Assembly (NCBI GenBank): GCA_017627765.1
Contig: JAGAGD010000014.1
Location: 1-47,379 of the forward strand
Source of the DNA: Prevotella sp.
GTDB lineage: Bacteria; Bacteroidota; Bacteroidia; Bacteroidales; Bacteroidaceae
Direction of reading: 5' to 3'
DNA: 47,379 nt
A program made the translations under genes and the position numbers. This document shows positions 6,935-16,591 of this stretch, piece by piece (the first letter of the stretch is position 1; each line of letters opens with the position of its first letter). The notes beneath the pieces were generated by a model. That model worked only from the letters and a program-made list of their open reading frames with translations, was not told the DNA's origin and did no database searches.

Positions 6935-9793
6935 CTATTTCACTATTGTTCTCTTTCTGCCGAGATATAATTCCTTTATCCAAAGGATTAGCGAAGTAGA
7001 GAGTACAATTATTGCCCAGTCGGAAGGATGAATGTGGATTACGTTGAACATCTTGCCAAACAATTCGACTATGACTATCTGACCAACGAAGATGACAAAG
7101 GCGATAAACATGAAGCCTCTGCACTCTCTTAATCGGGCAAATGCCGACCTGCTACCCATGAACGACTTAGCGTTAAACATATTCCAAAACTGCATCATAA
7201 CAAAAATGGTGAAGAATAGGCTCAACTCGTACCTGCTCAGTCCGTCATACTTGCCTATCCCTACACTGAAAATGTCTGTTATAGAATGTATGTCGGCATG
7301 CTGCATTATTAGCAGTACAGCAAACAAGATGATGAAGAACAGAGTTCCCACCCCGATAATATTCTTTGCCATAGCACGGCTGATGATGGAATCTGACACG
7401 CGGCGCGGCTTTTCTTTCATCACACCCTTCGACGGAGGCAACGACGCAAGGGCTATTGCAGCGAATGTGTCCATGATGAGGTTAACCCAAAGCATCTGCG
7501 TAACCGTTAGCGGCGACTGCGTTCCGATGAACGAGCCTACAAGTACTATGAGACAAGCAACAACGTTTACCGTCATCTGAAAGAGTATGAAGCGCTGAAT
7601 ATTCTTATACAGAGACCTTCCCCACATCACGGCATTGGCAATGGTCCGGAACGAGCAGTCTTGTATTGTCATGTCGCTTGCCTCCTTAGCCACAGCCGTT
7701 CCGTCACCCATTGACAGTCCTACGTCGGCAGCATTCAGTGCAGGGGCATCATTAGTTCCGTCGCCCGTAACCGCCACAACAAGGTCTTGTTCACGCAACA
7801 GTCTGACGAGACGCTCCTTGTCGTTAGGCTTTGCACGAGAGAGAATCTTAATCTGCTGCACGCGCTCAGCCAGTTCGTCGTCGCTGAGTGAGCCAAATTC
7901 CGCTCCAGTCATGATGTTCTTGTCGGTATCGCCATCGTTCCACAAACCAATCTGCCTACCAATCTCTTTGGCAGTTGCCGAAGTATCGCCAGTTACTATC
8001 TTGACCTGTATGCCAGCATCAATACAACTCCGGATGGCAGCCGGCACTTCTTCTCTGATCGGGTCGGATATGGCAAACACACCGACAAAGTGAAGACGGT
8101 CAACATTAAGCCTTCCGCCAGCAAAAGGTTGCCTGCCGTCGGAAGGCACATCGGCATAAGCCAGAGCAAGAGTGCGCATCGCCTTGTTCTGATATTCGCT
8201 TAGAAGAGTTTCATATCTCTGCTTATCTTCGGGCGATATGTCCGACATTGCAAGTAATATTTCAGGCGCACCTTTTATATATATAACATTCTTTCCGAGA
8301 ATATAAGAATAGACAAGAGTAGCCATATACTTGTTTTCGGTGGTGAAAGGCAGACGGTCGGTTATTTCAGTCAATCGCCTGAGGGAAGCATAGTCAACGC
8401 CCCTATTGTTGAGCCATAGCAGCAACGCGCCTTCAGTAGGGTTGCCAACAGGCTTAGGCCGTTCATTGTCGGAATAATCGAGATTAGCAGTAGAGTTAAG
8501 GGCTATCATCTCGTCAACGAGTCCTTCTGCCACCTCGCCCATGTTCGCATCCGCCACCTGCATCTGGTTTTGCGTCAGCGTACCCGTCTTGTCGGTGCAG
8601 ATTACCGATGCTGCTCCCATAGTCTCACAGGCATGGATTGTTCGTGGCAGCGTGTTTTCCTTCATCAGTTTGCGCATGCTGAACGCAAGGCTCAGCGTGA
8701 TGCTCATAGGCAGACCTTCGGGCACAGCCACAACGATGAGCGTGACGGCTATCATGACAGTCTGCAACAGATAGTTGACAAGATGTAGCCATCCTTCAGC
8801 GGTACCGAAATCTACATTGTGGTCGATGAAGAAATAAGCCACGAGCCTGCCCACGATGACAAGTCCAGCTATCATATAACTGGCTCTAGTAATCAACTGT
8901 GCCAGCTTGTTAAGTTTTTCGCTGAGTGGCGTTGTTCCCTCTTGACTAACCTGAGCAGCCTCAAACACCTTTCCGCTCTCAGTTTTGTCGCCAACGCTCA
9001 CAACCCTTGCCGTGCAGTATCCCTCAATAATGGTCGTGCCCTTCATAATCATGTCAGAAGGGTAAGTAGCATCAACATCAAACAGTTTCTTGTCGGTGGT
9101 CTTGTCTGCCTGCAACTCACCAGTAAGGGTAGATTCGTTTACTATAAGATTAAACGATTCGAGCAACTGGCAGTCGGCTGGTACCTCCTCGCCAATATCG
9201 AGAAGAACAATGTCGCCAACTACAATATCGCGCCGCGCCACCTGACAGACATTGCTGTTTCTGACAACCTTCACGAGGGTGTCGTCGTCGGCTTCGTTCA
9301 GACTCTGAAACGTCTTTTCGTTACTCTTCTCAAGAACGAAAGCAACACCTGTGGCAAGTAGCAGAGCAATGATGATGCCTATGGGTTCTAAGAACACCGA
9401 TAAACCAGCCTCTATATCTATGAACTCAACGACCGAGATGCCCATAGACAAGACAAATGCAGCAATGAGTATCTTGAAGAGCGGGTCGCTGAAACCTCCG
9501 AAAAAGCCGACAAGCACAACAAACAGCGAGGAACCAAAGACAACGGCTGGAACAATCCAAACGTCGGCACCGACATTTCCTTCATAGCAGAAAGCAAAAA
9601 CCAAAGCAGCAGCAAAAAGGACCATCATCATTATAGAAATCCAATGTCGGCACGAAGCTACAAACTGCTGCCACATTGTGGTCTTTACTGGCGGCGTGAG
9701 CACGTTTATGCCATGCAGCGCCCTACTCTCTTCCACCTGTCTGTCGGTCAGTCCAGTATATATTTTTTCTCTTTTCGTCATATTTTTCTTCAT
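6935..9793 (-). CDS. Calcium-translocating P-type ATPase, PMCA type
   Basis: I start at ATG 9793 (952 residues), because the frame upstream runs into the promoter; an ATG at 9781 is also possible. Domains in order: N-terminal cation-ATPase segment; membrane helices; actuator domain with TGE at ~224-226; PEGLP in helix 4 at ~358-362 (ion-binding); DKTGTLT with phosphorylated Asp401; KGAPE nucleotide-binding loop ~507-511; TGDGTNDAP hinge ~676-682; then several C-terminal helices. All catalytic residues are intact. It should pump Ca2+ (possibly also Mn2+) out of the cytoplasm using ATP. It is monocistronic, with its own promoter, and converges on no other gene. Confidence 0.93.
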   Translation of the reverse strand: MKKNMTKREKIYTGLTDRQVEESRALHGINVLTPPVKTTMWQQFVASCRHWISIMMMVLFAAALVFAFCYEGNVGADVWIVPAVVFGSSLFVVLVGFFGGFSDPLFKILIAAFVLSMGISVVEFIDIEAGLSVFLEPIGIIIALLLATGVAFVLEKSNEKTFQSLNEADDDTLVKVVRNSNVCQVARRDIVVGDIVLLDIGEEVPADCQLLESFNLIVNESTLTGELQADKTTDKKLFDVDATYPSDMIMKGTTIIEGYCTARVVSVGDKTESGKVFEAAQVSQEGTTPLSEKLNKLAQLITRASYMIAGLVIVGRLVAYFFIDHNVDFGTAEGWLHLVNYLLQTVMIAVTLIVVAVPEGLPMSITLSLAFSMRKLMKENTLPRTIHACETMGAASVICTDKTGTLTQNQMQVADANMGEVAEGLVDEMIALNSTANLDYSDNERPKPVGNPTEGALLLWLNNRGVDYASLRRLTEITDRLPFTTENKYMATLVYSYILGKNVIYIKGAPEILLAMSDISPEDKQRYETLLSEYQNKAMRTLALAYADVPSDGRQPFAGGRLNVDRLHFVGVFAISDPIREEVPAAIRSCIDAGIQVKIVTGDTSATAKEIGRQIGLWNDGDTDKNIMTGAEFGSLSDDELAERVQQIKILSRAKPNDKERLVRLLREQDLVVAVTGDGTNDAPALNAADVGLSMGDGTAVAKEASDMTIQDCSFRTIANAVMWGRSLYKNIQRFILFQMTVNVVACLIVLVGSFIGTQSPLTVTQMLWVNLIMDTFAAIALASLPPSKGVMKEKPRRVSDSIISRAMAKNIIGVGTLFFIILFAVLLIMQHADIHSITDIFSVGIGKYDGLSRYELSLFFTIFVMMQFWNMFNAKSFMGSRSAFARLRECRGFMFIAFVIFVGQIVIVELFGKMFNVIHIHPSDWAIIVLSTSLILWIKELYLGRKRTIVK

Positions 9794-9848
9794 TATTGCA
9801 ATCACTACAAATTGTGAAGCTACAATTTGCAGAAATGGAATTGCGGTG

Positions 9849-9880
9849 CAAAAATACCTAATTATTAAATAATAACCAAA
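9849..9880 (-). promoter_or_regulatory. Promoter of the Ca2+ ATPase gene
   Basis: Read leftward, TTTG (9880-9877), 20 bases, TATTTTTG (9856-9849). This full consensus match gives a leader of about 50 nt before ATG 9793 and supports that start. Confidence 0.8.
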
Positions 9881-10174
9881 ACACTCAACGAGAACAAATC
9901 TGCAAAAATGTGGCAATTTTCATAAACCCGTCAACACGACAACAGGCGAAAGTAGTCTGGTTTTCAGCACAATGCAAGCAAACAACCCACAATAAACCAC
10001 CTAAAAGTTATAAATCCAGAGGCAATGAATTTTAATAAAATCGTAATATTTACAGCTAGTGGGAATAAGTAAAAGCAAGCACAACAGCCACAACCTCAAA
10101 AAAAAGCAACCTTAATCAAACGGAGAATCAAATAGTTTTCGTTCAATAAAAGCGCAAAAGCTGTTTAGTTTTTT
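9881..10174. other. AT-rich intergenic DNA, no gene seen
   Basis: About 300 bp between the ATPase promoter and the repeat at 10175. I find no credible reading frame, tRNA or strong hairpin here. Confidence 0.6.
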
Positions 10175-10255
10175 ACCTTCTAATCGTGAATGCCAGTTAA
10201 AATTATTTACAACCTTTAAACCTATTGATTAACAACTTCATAGATTTTAAGTTTT
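10175..10255 (+). repeat. Dispersed 81-bp intergenic repeat, copy A
   Basis: This stretch aligns without gaps to 23022-23102, with about 70 of 81 positions identical by eye. Shared landmarks include ATCGTGAA, GTTAAAATTATT, ACAACCTTTAA, ATTGATTAACAACTTCAT and GATTTTAAGTTTT. It contains a DnaA-box-like TTATTTACA. No coding frame is shared. Function unknown. Confidence 0.8.
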
Positions 10256-10490
10256 CGGGCGTTCCAGAGCCAAAAACAGCAAAAAATCTTTCTTTCGGAA
10301 TTGTACTTAAAATAAGCAAAAAATAAGTCCAATTTTATATACATCTTTTTGTTATATTTCAAAGATTTTAAGAAGTCAATAGGATTTCTATCTACTTTCT
10401 TCACAAGCAGATTTATTTCAAATTATTTTCCGCAGCAAAACGTATTTTAACTAAAAATATTGACAAGAATCAAAAATAATAAAAGAAATA

Positions 10491-10522
10491 TTTGGCAGAA
10501 ACTAAAATATTCTTTAATTTAG
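10491..10522 (+). promoter_or_regulatory. Promoter of the 1512-residue surface protein
   Basis: TTTG (10491-10494), 20 bases, TAATTTAG (10515-10522) matches TTTG-N20-TAnnTTTG at all but one position. The implied 5' leader is about 170 nt. Confidence 0.65.
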
Positions 10523-10695
10523 CACCCGAAAATTACACAATACTATTAAATACTGGACTAATAAACTACAATAATCTTAAAATTCACAAATCATAAAATC
10601 AACGTAGCTCCACAATTGACTAAGTTCAGTGTGGTATTTTCACATCTGTATAATAAACTATTTAATTATAATGTTTCACTAAAAAATCAAGAGTT

Positions 10696-13600
10696 ATGAG
10701 AAAACATCTAACATCAATTTTGGTATTTGCAGCAGCGGCGCTGTTTGCAATGCCTTCTAGTGCTCAGAACTCTGGCCAGTTCAAACAAAGAGTAAGGGCA
10801 GGTCAGGCTATGGCTGGGCAACAGAAAGTGATGAAAGTAGACGCAAGAATGATGGATGCCAAGAAGAAGGCAGAGTCAGTAAGCGACTATGGAAAGCCGT
10901 TCAACGTGTTTGCTCCAAAAGCATGGACAAGCAGCACAGTTGTCAAAAGCGGCATCATTGGTCCAGAAAGACAACTTGAGACTCCAGCAGACTTGAGAAT
11001 TATTTCTCCTATCCGCACTCTGAATGTTTCAAGCAGCGCAGCTTCTATGAAAGCTCCACGCCGCGCAGAAACAGTTGAAGACGAAGTAATCGTAGCCCCT
11101 GATGAGGGTACAAAGAGTTACTACAAGCGTTCTGGTAGTGCTTGGTATCCAAACGGACAATACAACTCTCTTACCGACCAGGAAGGCATCACAACTCAGA
11201 TTGTTGAGACTGAAGACGGAACTGTTTACATCAAGGATGTTGTATCACAGTTGGCAGGCAACAGCTGGGTAAAAGGTACTAAAGAAGGCAACACTATCAC
11301 AATTGCAACAGGACAGTACCTCATGTATTCTAACTACACATACTTCTACCTTGCATGGGCAAAGTGGGACGATGTTAACGCAAAATGGGTAAAGGATACA
11401 GAAAGAACAACAGCTACCTTCACCATTGACGGCAACACAATTTCATTAGACGGTTCAGACGAGAACAACCTTCTTGGTGTTTTCTATGACTACTATGGAA
11501 CAACATACTTCGATGGAGAAGGCGACTTTGGTACAGTATTCACTCTTGAAGAAGACCATCAGCCTGCTTCAACCGAACTGGTTGAACTTCCAGCAGATGC
11601 TAACGTTGAAGAGTGGTTTACAAGTGGCGTAAACAATGCCAATGGTTCTTCAACTCCATTCAAGGGCAATGCAAAGGTTGCTTTCGTTGGTAATGACGTT
11701 TATGTTAACGGCTTCTTCACAGACTTCCCAGACTCTTGGATGAAGGGTACCCTCGAAGGAAACACTGTTACATTCAGCAGCCTCCAGTTCTTAGGTCATA
11801 ACGACGGCTACAATGTAGACGCTTGGGCTATCGGTCTTAAAGGTTTCGCTCTCCGCGACAAGTTCACTATGACTTACGACGCTACAGCAGAAACACTGAC
11901 ACTCAACGACCAACTTCTCTGTAACGCTGCAGAAGACGCTATAATGTACTTCCAGTGGCTTGAGGAACTTACAATCATGAAGACTGAACCAGATTTCGGT
12001 AAGGTTGACGAACTGCCTTACTCTAACGGTTTCGGTACAGATGATGAACGCGCAGCATTCACAATTATCGATGCTAATGAAGACGGAAGCACATGGGCAC
12101 CATATAATAGTATGATGCGCTACCGCTGGAATAGCAGCAATGCTGGTGACGACTGGCTTGTTTCTCCTGCTATCAAACTTGTTGCAGGCAAAAAGTATCA
12201 CTTCAGCATCCAGGCTCATGCAGAAACAGCATCTTACGCAGAGAAAATTGAAGTTAAGATGGCCAACGAAGGAACAGCCGAAGCTCTTTCTGCAGGCAAG
12301 CAGGTTATTCCAGAGACAGTACTCGACTTTACAGCTTTCAGAGGCCTTGAAAACGAAGAAGTTACTGTTAGTGAAACTGGATACTACTACTTCGGCATTC
12401 ACGCCATTTCTGATGCAGACAAGTACTACCTCACTGTTGACGACTTCCTTGTAGAGGCTATGCCAATCTCTGCTCCTTACGAAGCAGACTTCTCTTCAGA
12501 AGCTCCTATGGGTGACTTCATGATTCTCGACAACAATGAAGACGCTAAGACCTGGTCATGGACTAGTGTAAATGGTGCATTCTATACCTACAATGCAGAG
12601 AGCGATGCTGACGACTATCTCATTCTGCCTATCAACCTGAAAGCAAACATCAACTATGACGTAACTGTCAACGCTAACTGTGCATTAGCTTCTTATCCTG
12701 AGAAGTTTGAAGTTGTTGCAGGCAAGGAAGGAACTCCTGAAGGCATGAATATAACTGTTATTGAACCAACTGATGTTACATTAGCAGACCCATCTGATTT
12801 CACAGGCAACTTGACTGTAGAAGAAGACGGATTATACTATGTTGCCATCCACGCTATCAGCCCTATGAACATGTATCGCCTATGCGTTCATAAGTTCTCT
12901 ATCACAAAGGCACTTGACCCAACAGCTCCAGATGCTCCAACTATAGTAGCAACTCCTGCAGAAATGGGTATGCTTGAGGCTACAGTTAACGTAACAGCTC
13001 CTGCAAACTCAATCAACGGCGAAGCTCTTGAAGCAGACAACCTAACAAAGATTGAGCTTTATCGTGATGGTATCCTCATCAACACATGGGAAAATCCAGC
13101 AGCAGGACAGGTTTGCGACCCTGCATTCGTTGACAATGCTGAAGCAGGTTTGACTAACGGCATGCACAAGTACACTGCTATCCCTTATGACAAGAACGGC
13201 GATCGCGGACAGAAGAGCGAAGAAGTTTCAGTATATGTTGGCATAGACGTTCCTGGCGAAGTAACCAATGCTACTGTTGAAGACAATGTAACAAACATTG
13301 CATTCGCTTGGGATCCTGTCGGCGAAGTTGGCCAGAACAATGGTTATGTAAATCCAGCAGAAGTTGAATACAAACTCTGGACTGTAGAACTTCAGAGTTT
13401 CTTTGGAATGACATTCCCAACATTAGTTGACGAAATCGGAAACATTGTTGGCGAAACAAATACAAGCGTTGACTTCAATACAGACGAAGGCAACCAGAAG
13501 TTCCAGTACTTCGCAGTACAGCCTACTAACATTGCAGGTGTTGGAACAGAAGCTTACACTGGCATGCTGATTGGTGCACCTTATGAATTGCCATTAGTAG

Positions 13601-15234
13601 AAGGCTTCAAAGACTCAGAACTCCACTACTACTGGGAGTCAAATGCAAATCTTGGCGTTTCTGCCGATGCTTCTGACGACGACGGCGTAGCTCTTGCTAT
13701 GTATTCAGATCAGGCAGGTATGGCTTACTTCATGACTGGTAAGGTTAATATCAACAACGCAGAAAATCCAGAATTGATTTTCAACGTTAAGAGTGACAAC
13801 ATCAGTTCAATGACAGTAATGGTAAGCAAAGACGGTGGCGAATTCTCAGTATTACAGGATGTAGACGTAACTGACGAATATGCAACTATTGAGATTCCTC
13901 TGGCAAGCCTCAAGGGTGGCAGATTTATTCAATTAGCTCTTGTTTGCAATATTGAAAATCCTGCAACAGAAAGCGAAATTAACGACAACCTCGTAATGGA
14001 TAACATCCGCATCGCTGACGTTAAGGCTAACGACCTCGCAATCAACGTTGTTGCTCCAGCTAAGGTTAAGGCAGGCGAAACTGCTACTATAACTGCTAAG
14101 GTTGAAAATATTGGTGGAAATGCAGCTTCTGACTATACTGTCATCATTAAGGCTGGTGAAAAAGAAATCTATAACGAGACATTCACAGAAGACCTTGCCG
14201 CATTCGATAAGAATGAAATCGAAGCTGAATTCAAGACAACTGTATTCGACGATCAAGAAGATGTAACAATTACTGCTGAAGTAGTTTATGCAGCTGATGC
14301 TGACAACGACAACAATATTGCTGAAACTGTAATCACAGTTAATGAACTGACTGCAGCACAACCAGAGAACGTTAAGGCAGAAGACACAGAAGAAGGTGTA
14401 GTTGTGACATGGGATTCACCTGCAGCTGAAGCTGTTGAAGTTACAGAAGACTTCGAGGGCGGATTTGGCGACTTCACATCTATCGATGCTGACGCTGATG
14501 GTAATGAATGGATCCACCACCTGAACTCAGGCAGTGGCAACTTGAAGGCTCACAGCGGCGATGGTCTCGTTGTTTCTTATAGTTACGAAAATGCAACATA
14601 CTCACCTCTTACTCCAGACAACTGGCTCGTATCTCCTAAGGCTATTCTCGATGGAACATTCAAGTTCTGGGCAGTTGCACAGGATCCTAACTATTCTGCT
14701 GAACACTTCGCAGTATATGTTTCAACAGAAAGTGGCACGGACGTTTCTACCTTCACACAGGTATCTGACGAATTTGTTGCGACAGGCGAATATACGGAAT
14801 ACACAGTTGACCTGAGTTCTTACGCTGGTCAGGAAGGTTGGATTGCTATCCGTCACTTCAACTGCACAGATATGTTCTGTCTCGTTGTTGATGATGTTAC
14901 ATATCAAGCTGCAGCGGTTGAGCCAAGCGGCTACAACGTATATGTTGACGGTGAATTAGTTACTACTGTAACTGACGGCACAACAGTAACTCTCGAAGGC
15001 ATTGAGAACGGAACTCACACCATAGCAGTTTCTGCTATCTATGACAACGGTCAAGAATCTAAGCCTGTTGAGGTTGAAGTTGAAGTAACTCTCGGCATCA
15101 TGCAGCTTACAATTGGTGGAGAACCTGTTGATGTTTACTCAATCGACGGTAAGCTTGTACGCAAGAACGCTACAAACCTCAATGGTTTGAAGGGTGCTTA
15201 CATCATCAATGGCAAGAAGTACGTTGTTAAGTAA
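10696..15234 (+). CDS. Large T9SS-exported adhesin-like protein
   Basis: The 1512-residue protein starts with a signal peptide (MRKHLTSILVFAAAALFAMPSSAQ). Residues ~130-430 hold two similar beta-rich repeats (each has GNTITI/GNTVTF-like strands). Choice-of-anchor J / cleaved-adhesin modules follow at ~440-590, ~592-735, ~961-1110 and ~1248-1405; DDWLVSPAI, DDYLILP and DNWLVSPK are the diagnostic strands. Between them lie Fn3-like modules (~740-955), a CARDB module (~1112-1217) and a final Fn3 (~1405-1465). The end (VYSIDGKLVRKN...GLKGAYIINGKKYVVK) is a T9SS type A sorting domain. The module set resembles gingipain/HagA adhesin regions, suggesting binding to host or matrix proteins; no enzyme domain was seen. 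It is transcribed alone. Confidence 0.85.
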   Translation: MRKHLTSILVFAAAALFAMPSSAQNSGQFKQRVRAGQAMAGQQKVMKVDARMMDAKKKAESVSDYGKPFNVFAPKAWTSSTVVKSGIIGPERQLETPADLRIISPIRTLNVSSSAASMKAPRRAETVEDEVIVAPDEGTKSYYKRSGSAWYPNGQYNSLTDQEGITTQIVETEDGTVYIKDVVSQLAGNSWVKGTKEGNTITIATGQYLMYSNYTYFYLAWAKWDDVNAKWVKDTERTTATFTIDGNTISLDGSDENNLLGVFYDYYGTTYFDGEGDFGTVFTLEEDHQPASTELVELPADANVEEWFTSGVNNANGSSTPFKGNAKVAFVGNDVYVNGFFTDFPDSWMKGTLEGNTVTFSSLQFLGHNDGYNVDAWAIGLKGFALRDKFTMTYDATAETLTLNDQLLCNAAEDAIMYFQWLEELTIMKTEPDFGKVDELPYSNGFGTDDERAAFTIIDANEDGSTWAPYNSMMRYRWNSSNAGDDWLVSPAIKLVAGKKYHFSIQAHAETASYAEKIEVKMANEGTAEALSAGKQVIPETVLDFTAFRGLENEEVTVSETGYYYFGIHAISDADKYYLTVDDFLVEAMPISAPYEADFSSEAPMGDFMILDNNEDAKTWSWTSVNGAFYTYNAESDADDYLILPINLKANINYDVTVNANCALASYPEKFEVVAGKEGTPEGMNITVIEPTDVTLADPSDFTGNLTVEEDGLYYVAIHAISPMNMYRLCVHKFSITKALDPTAPDAPTIVATPAEMGMLEATVNVTAPANSINGEALEADNLTKIELYRDGILINTWENPAAGQVCDPAFVDNAEAGLTNGMHKYTAIPYDKNGDRGQKSEEVSVYVGIDVPGEVTNATVEDNVTNIAFAWDPVGEVGQNNGYVNPAEVEYKLWTVELQSFFGMTFPTLVDEIGNIVGETNTSVDFNTDEGNQKFQYFAVQPTNIAGVGTEAYTGMLIGAPYELPLVEGFKDSELHYYWESNANLGVSADASDDDGVALAMYSDQAGMAYFMTGKVNINNAENPELIFNVKSDNISSMTVMVSKDGGEFSVLQDVDVTDEYATIEIPLASLKGGRFIQLALVCNIENPATESEINDNLVMDNIRIADVKANDLAINVVAPAKVKAGETATITAKVENIGGNAASDYTVIIKAGEKEIYNETFTEDLAAFDKNEIEAEFKTTVFDDQEDVTITAEVVYAADADNDNNIAETVITVNELTAAQPENVKAEDTEEGVVVTWDSPAAEAVEVTEDFEGGFGDFTSIDADADGNEWIHHLNSGSGNLKAHSGDGLVVSYSYENATYSPLTPDNWLVSPKAILDGTFKFWAVAQDPNYSAEHFAVYVSTESGTDVSTFTQVSDEFVATGEYTEYTVDLSSYAGQEGWIAIRHFNCTDMFCLVVDDVTYQAAAVEPSGYNVYVDGELVTTVTDGTTVTLEGIENGTHTIAVSAIYDNGQESKPVEVEVEVTLGIMQLTIGGEPVDVYSIDGKLVRKNATNLNGLKGAYIINGKKYVVK

Positions 15235-15250
15235 TTAGTTCTTTCTAAAT

Positions 15251-15290
15251 AAAAAATAGGGTTCTCCTTTGTGGAGAGCCCTATTTTTTT
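15251..15290 (+). terminator. Intrinsic terminator
   Basis: AAAAATAGGGTTCTCC pairs with GGAGAGCCCTATTTTT (one G-T) around TTTGT, followed by T residues. It closes the surface-protein gene. Confidence 0.9.
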
Positions 15291-15320
15291 GCATCTAATA
15301 ATAAGAAACTACCGAAAAAC

Positions 15321-15352
15321 TTTGCTCCTGAAATATTATTATTCTAATTTTG
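15321..15352 (+). promoter_or_regulatory. Promoter of the YARHG protein gene
   Basis: TTTG (15321-15324), 20 bases, TAATTTTG (15345-15352): a full consensus match with a leader of about 70 nt. Confidence 0.8.
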
Positions 15353-15428
15353 TATACTGAAATGGCAATACTCAAAAGGTCCATATAAATTACATAAGAA
15401 TATACTAAAACCGAGAACTAATAAAAGT

Positions 15429-16511
15429 ATGAAGAAGATTACATTATTGTTAATGGCTGCTGCCCTATGCTTATTCACTAACAAAGCAAATGCCAACGAT
15501 GGAGTTTACTTTGCAAGAGGCAACCAGCTTGTGCCAATTCATGAGACAGACATTGCTGTGGCTAAAGAAGTTCTTACCATAAGCCTGTGCGATGATGGTT
15601 TTGCACGTGTTGACGTACTGTATGAGTTCTTAAATCGTGGCAAAGCAAAGACCGTCGACATGGGTTTCGAAGCCATTAAGCCCTACAACACAACAGACGA
15701 GATGAGTCCAGATGCCACTCATCCATACATTTACGATTTCACCGTCACAATGAATGACGAACCAATGGCATACACCAATGCTATAGTCAATCCAGGAATG
15801 CTTGACACTCCGTTTACAGGTCCCGACGACGACACACCTGAAGAGTTCGTACAGTATGCCTATGCCTATTGTTTCAAGGCTCACTTCAAAGAAGGCATCA
15901 ATACAGTTCATCACACTTATCGCTATCGTATGTCTTACGGAGTGGGCAGAACATTTGAAGTGCCCTATTGGCTTATGCCTGCCATGCGATGGGCTAACCA
16001 TCAGATAGATGACTTCACACTACGCATAAAGGCTGAGAATACGGCTAAACACTTCTGTCTTGCCGACTCACTCTTCAAAGATTCGCAGTTCAGAATAGTT
16101 GAAGGACAAGGCAAGATTCGCATGAACAACTTCGGATGGAACGAGGAGTTTATTGAGATTGTATTGCGCAACGGAACAGCAGAATGGCACTGCATGAACT
16201 TCCGACCTACAGCCGACATGTATATAATGTCAGCAGACGCGCGAATGAGTTTTGACAAGAAATACAAGATTGGTTCGTTCTACGACCGCAGCGACAAGTA
16301 TTATTTAGACTGGTTAGACAGAAAACCCGACATGGAGATTGTCCGCAACCTGCCTTACGCCAATCGTGGATATGTATTCAAAAAGAAGAAACTGCGTAAG
16401 TTCTTCAACAGCATGTGGTGGTATATGCCCGACTCAAACTATGTTCCTTCAACAAAGGATTTCACTCCTCGCGAATGGCGACTCATTGCGGGAGAGAAAT
16501 CAAGACTATAA
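15429..16511 (+). CDS. Exported YARHG-domain protein
   Basis: The 360-residue protein has a signal peptide (MKKITLLLMAAALCLFTNKANA). The body, from NDGVYFARGNQLVP onward, is a beta-rich domain reminiscent of DUF4424-like exported proteins: strands around VAKEVLTISLCDDGFARVDVLYEFLN. The C-terminal ~60 residues fit the YARHG pattern: VRNLPYANRGYVFKKKKLRKFFNSMWWY, then a Pro-Ser-Asn region and FTPREW. YARHG domains occur in exported bacterial proteins and are thought to act outside the cytoplasm, possibly in cell-wall binding; their function is not settled. No lipobox or T9SS tail, so it is probably periplasmic. Confidence 0.78.
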   Translation: MKKITLLLMAAALCLFTNKANANDGVYFARGNQLVPIHETDIAVAKEVLTISLCDDGFARVDVLYEFLNRGKAKTVDMGFEAIKPYNTTDEMSPDATHPYIYDFTVTMNDEPMAYTNAIVNPGMLDTPFTGPDDDTPEEFVQYAYAYCFKAHFKEGINTVHHTYRYRMSYGVGRTFEVPYWLMPAMRWANHQIDDFTLRIKAENTAKHFCLADSLFKDSQFRIVEGQGKIRMNNFGWNEEFIEIVLRNGTAEWHCMNFRPTADMYIMSADARMSFDKKYKIGSFYDRSDKYYLDWLDRKPDMEIVRNLPYANRGYVFKKKKLRKFFNSMWWYMPDSNYVPSTKDFTPREWRLIAGEKSRL

Positions 16512-16547
16512 AGATAAAATCTAATATTCTATTATAATGACTAGGCA

Positions 16548-16555
16548 TATCTTTA
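16548..16555 (+). promoter_or_regulatory. Weak -7-like box before the lipoprotein pair
   Basis: TATCTTTA differs from TAnnTTTG only in the last base and lies 37 bp before the next start. No clear -33, so readthrough from the YARHG gene is equally possible. Confidence 0.35.
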
Positions 16556-16591
16556 GTCAAACCAATTTAATGCATCAAAAAAGAAAATATT

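Noticed and set aside
10222-10404. 60-codon minus-strand frame
   Set aside because: It overlaps the dispersed 81-bp repeat and is Lys/Phe-rich low-complexity sequence from AT-rich DNA.
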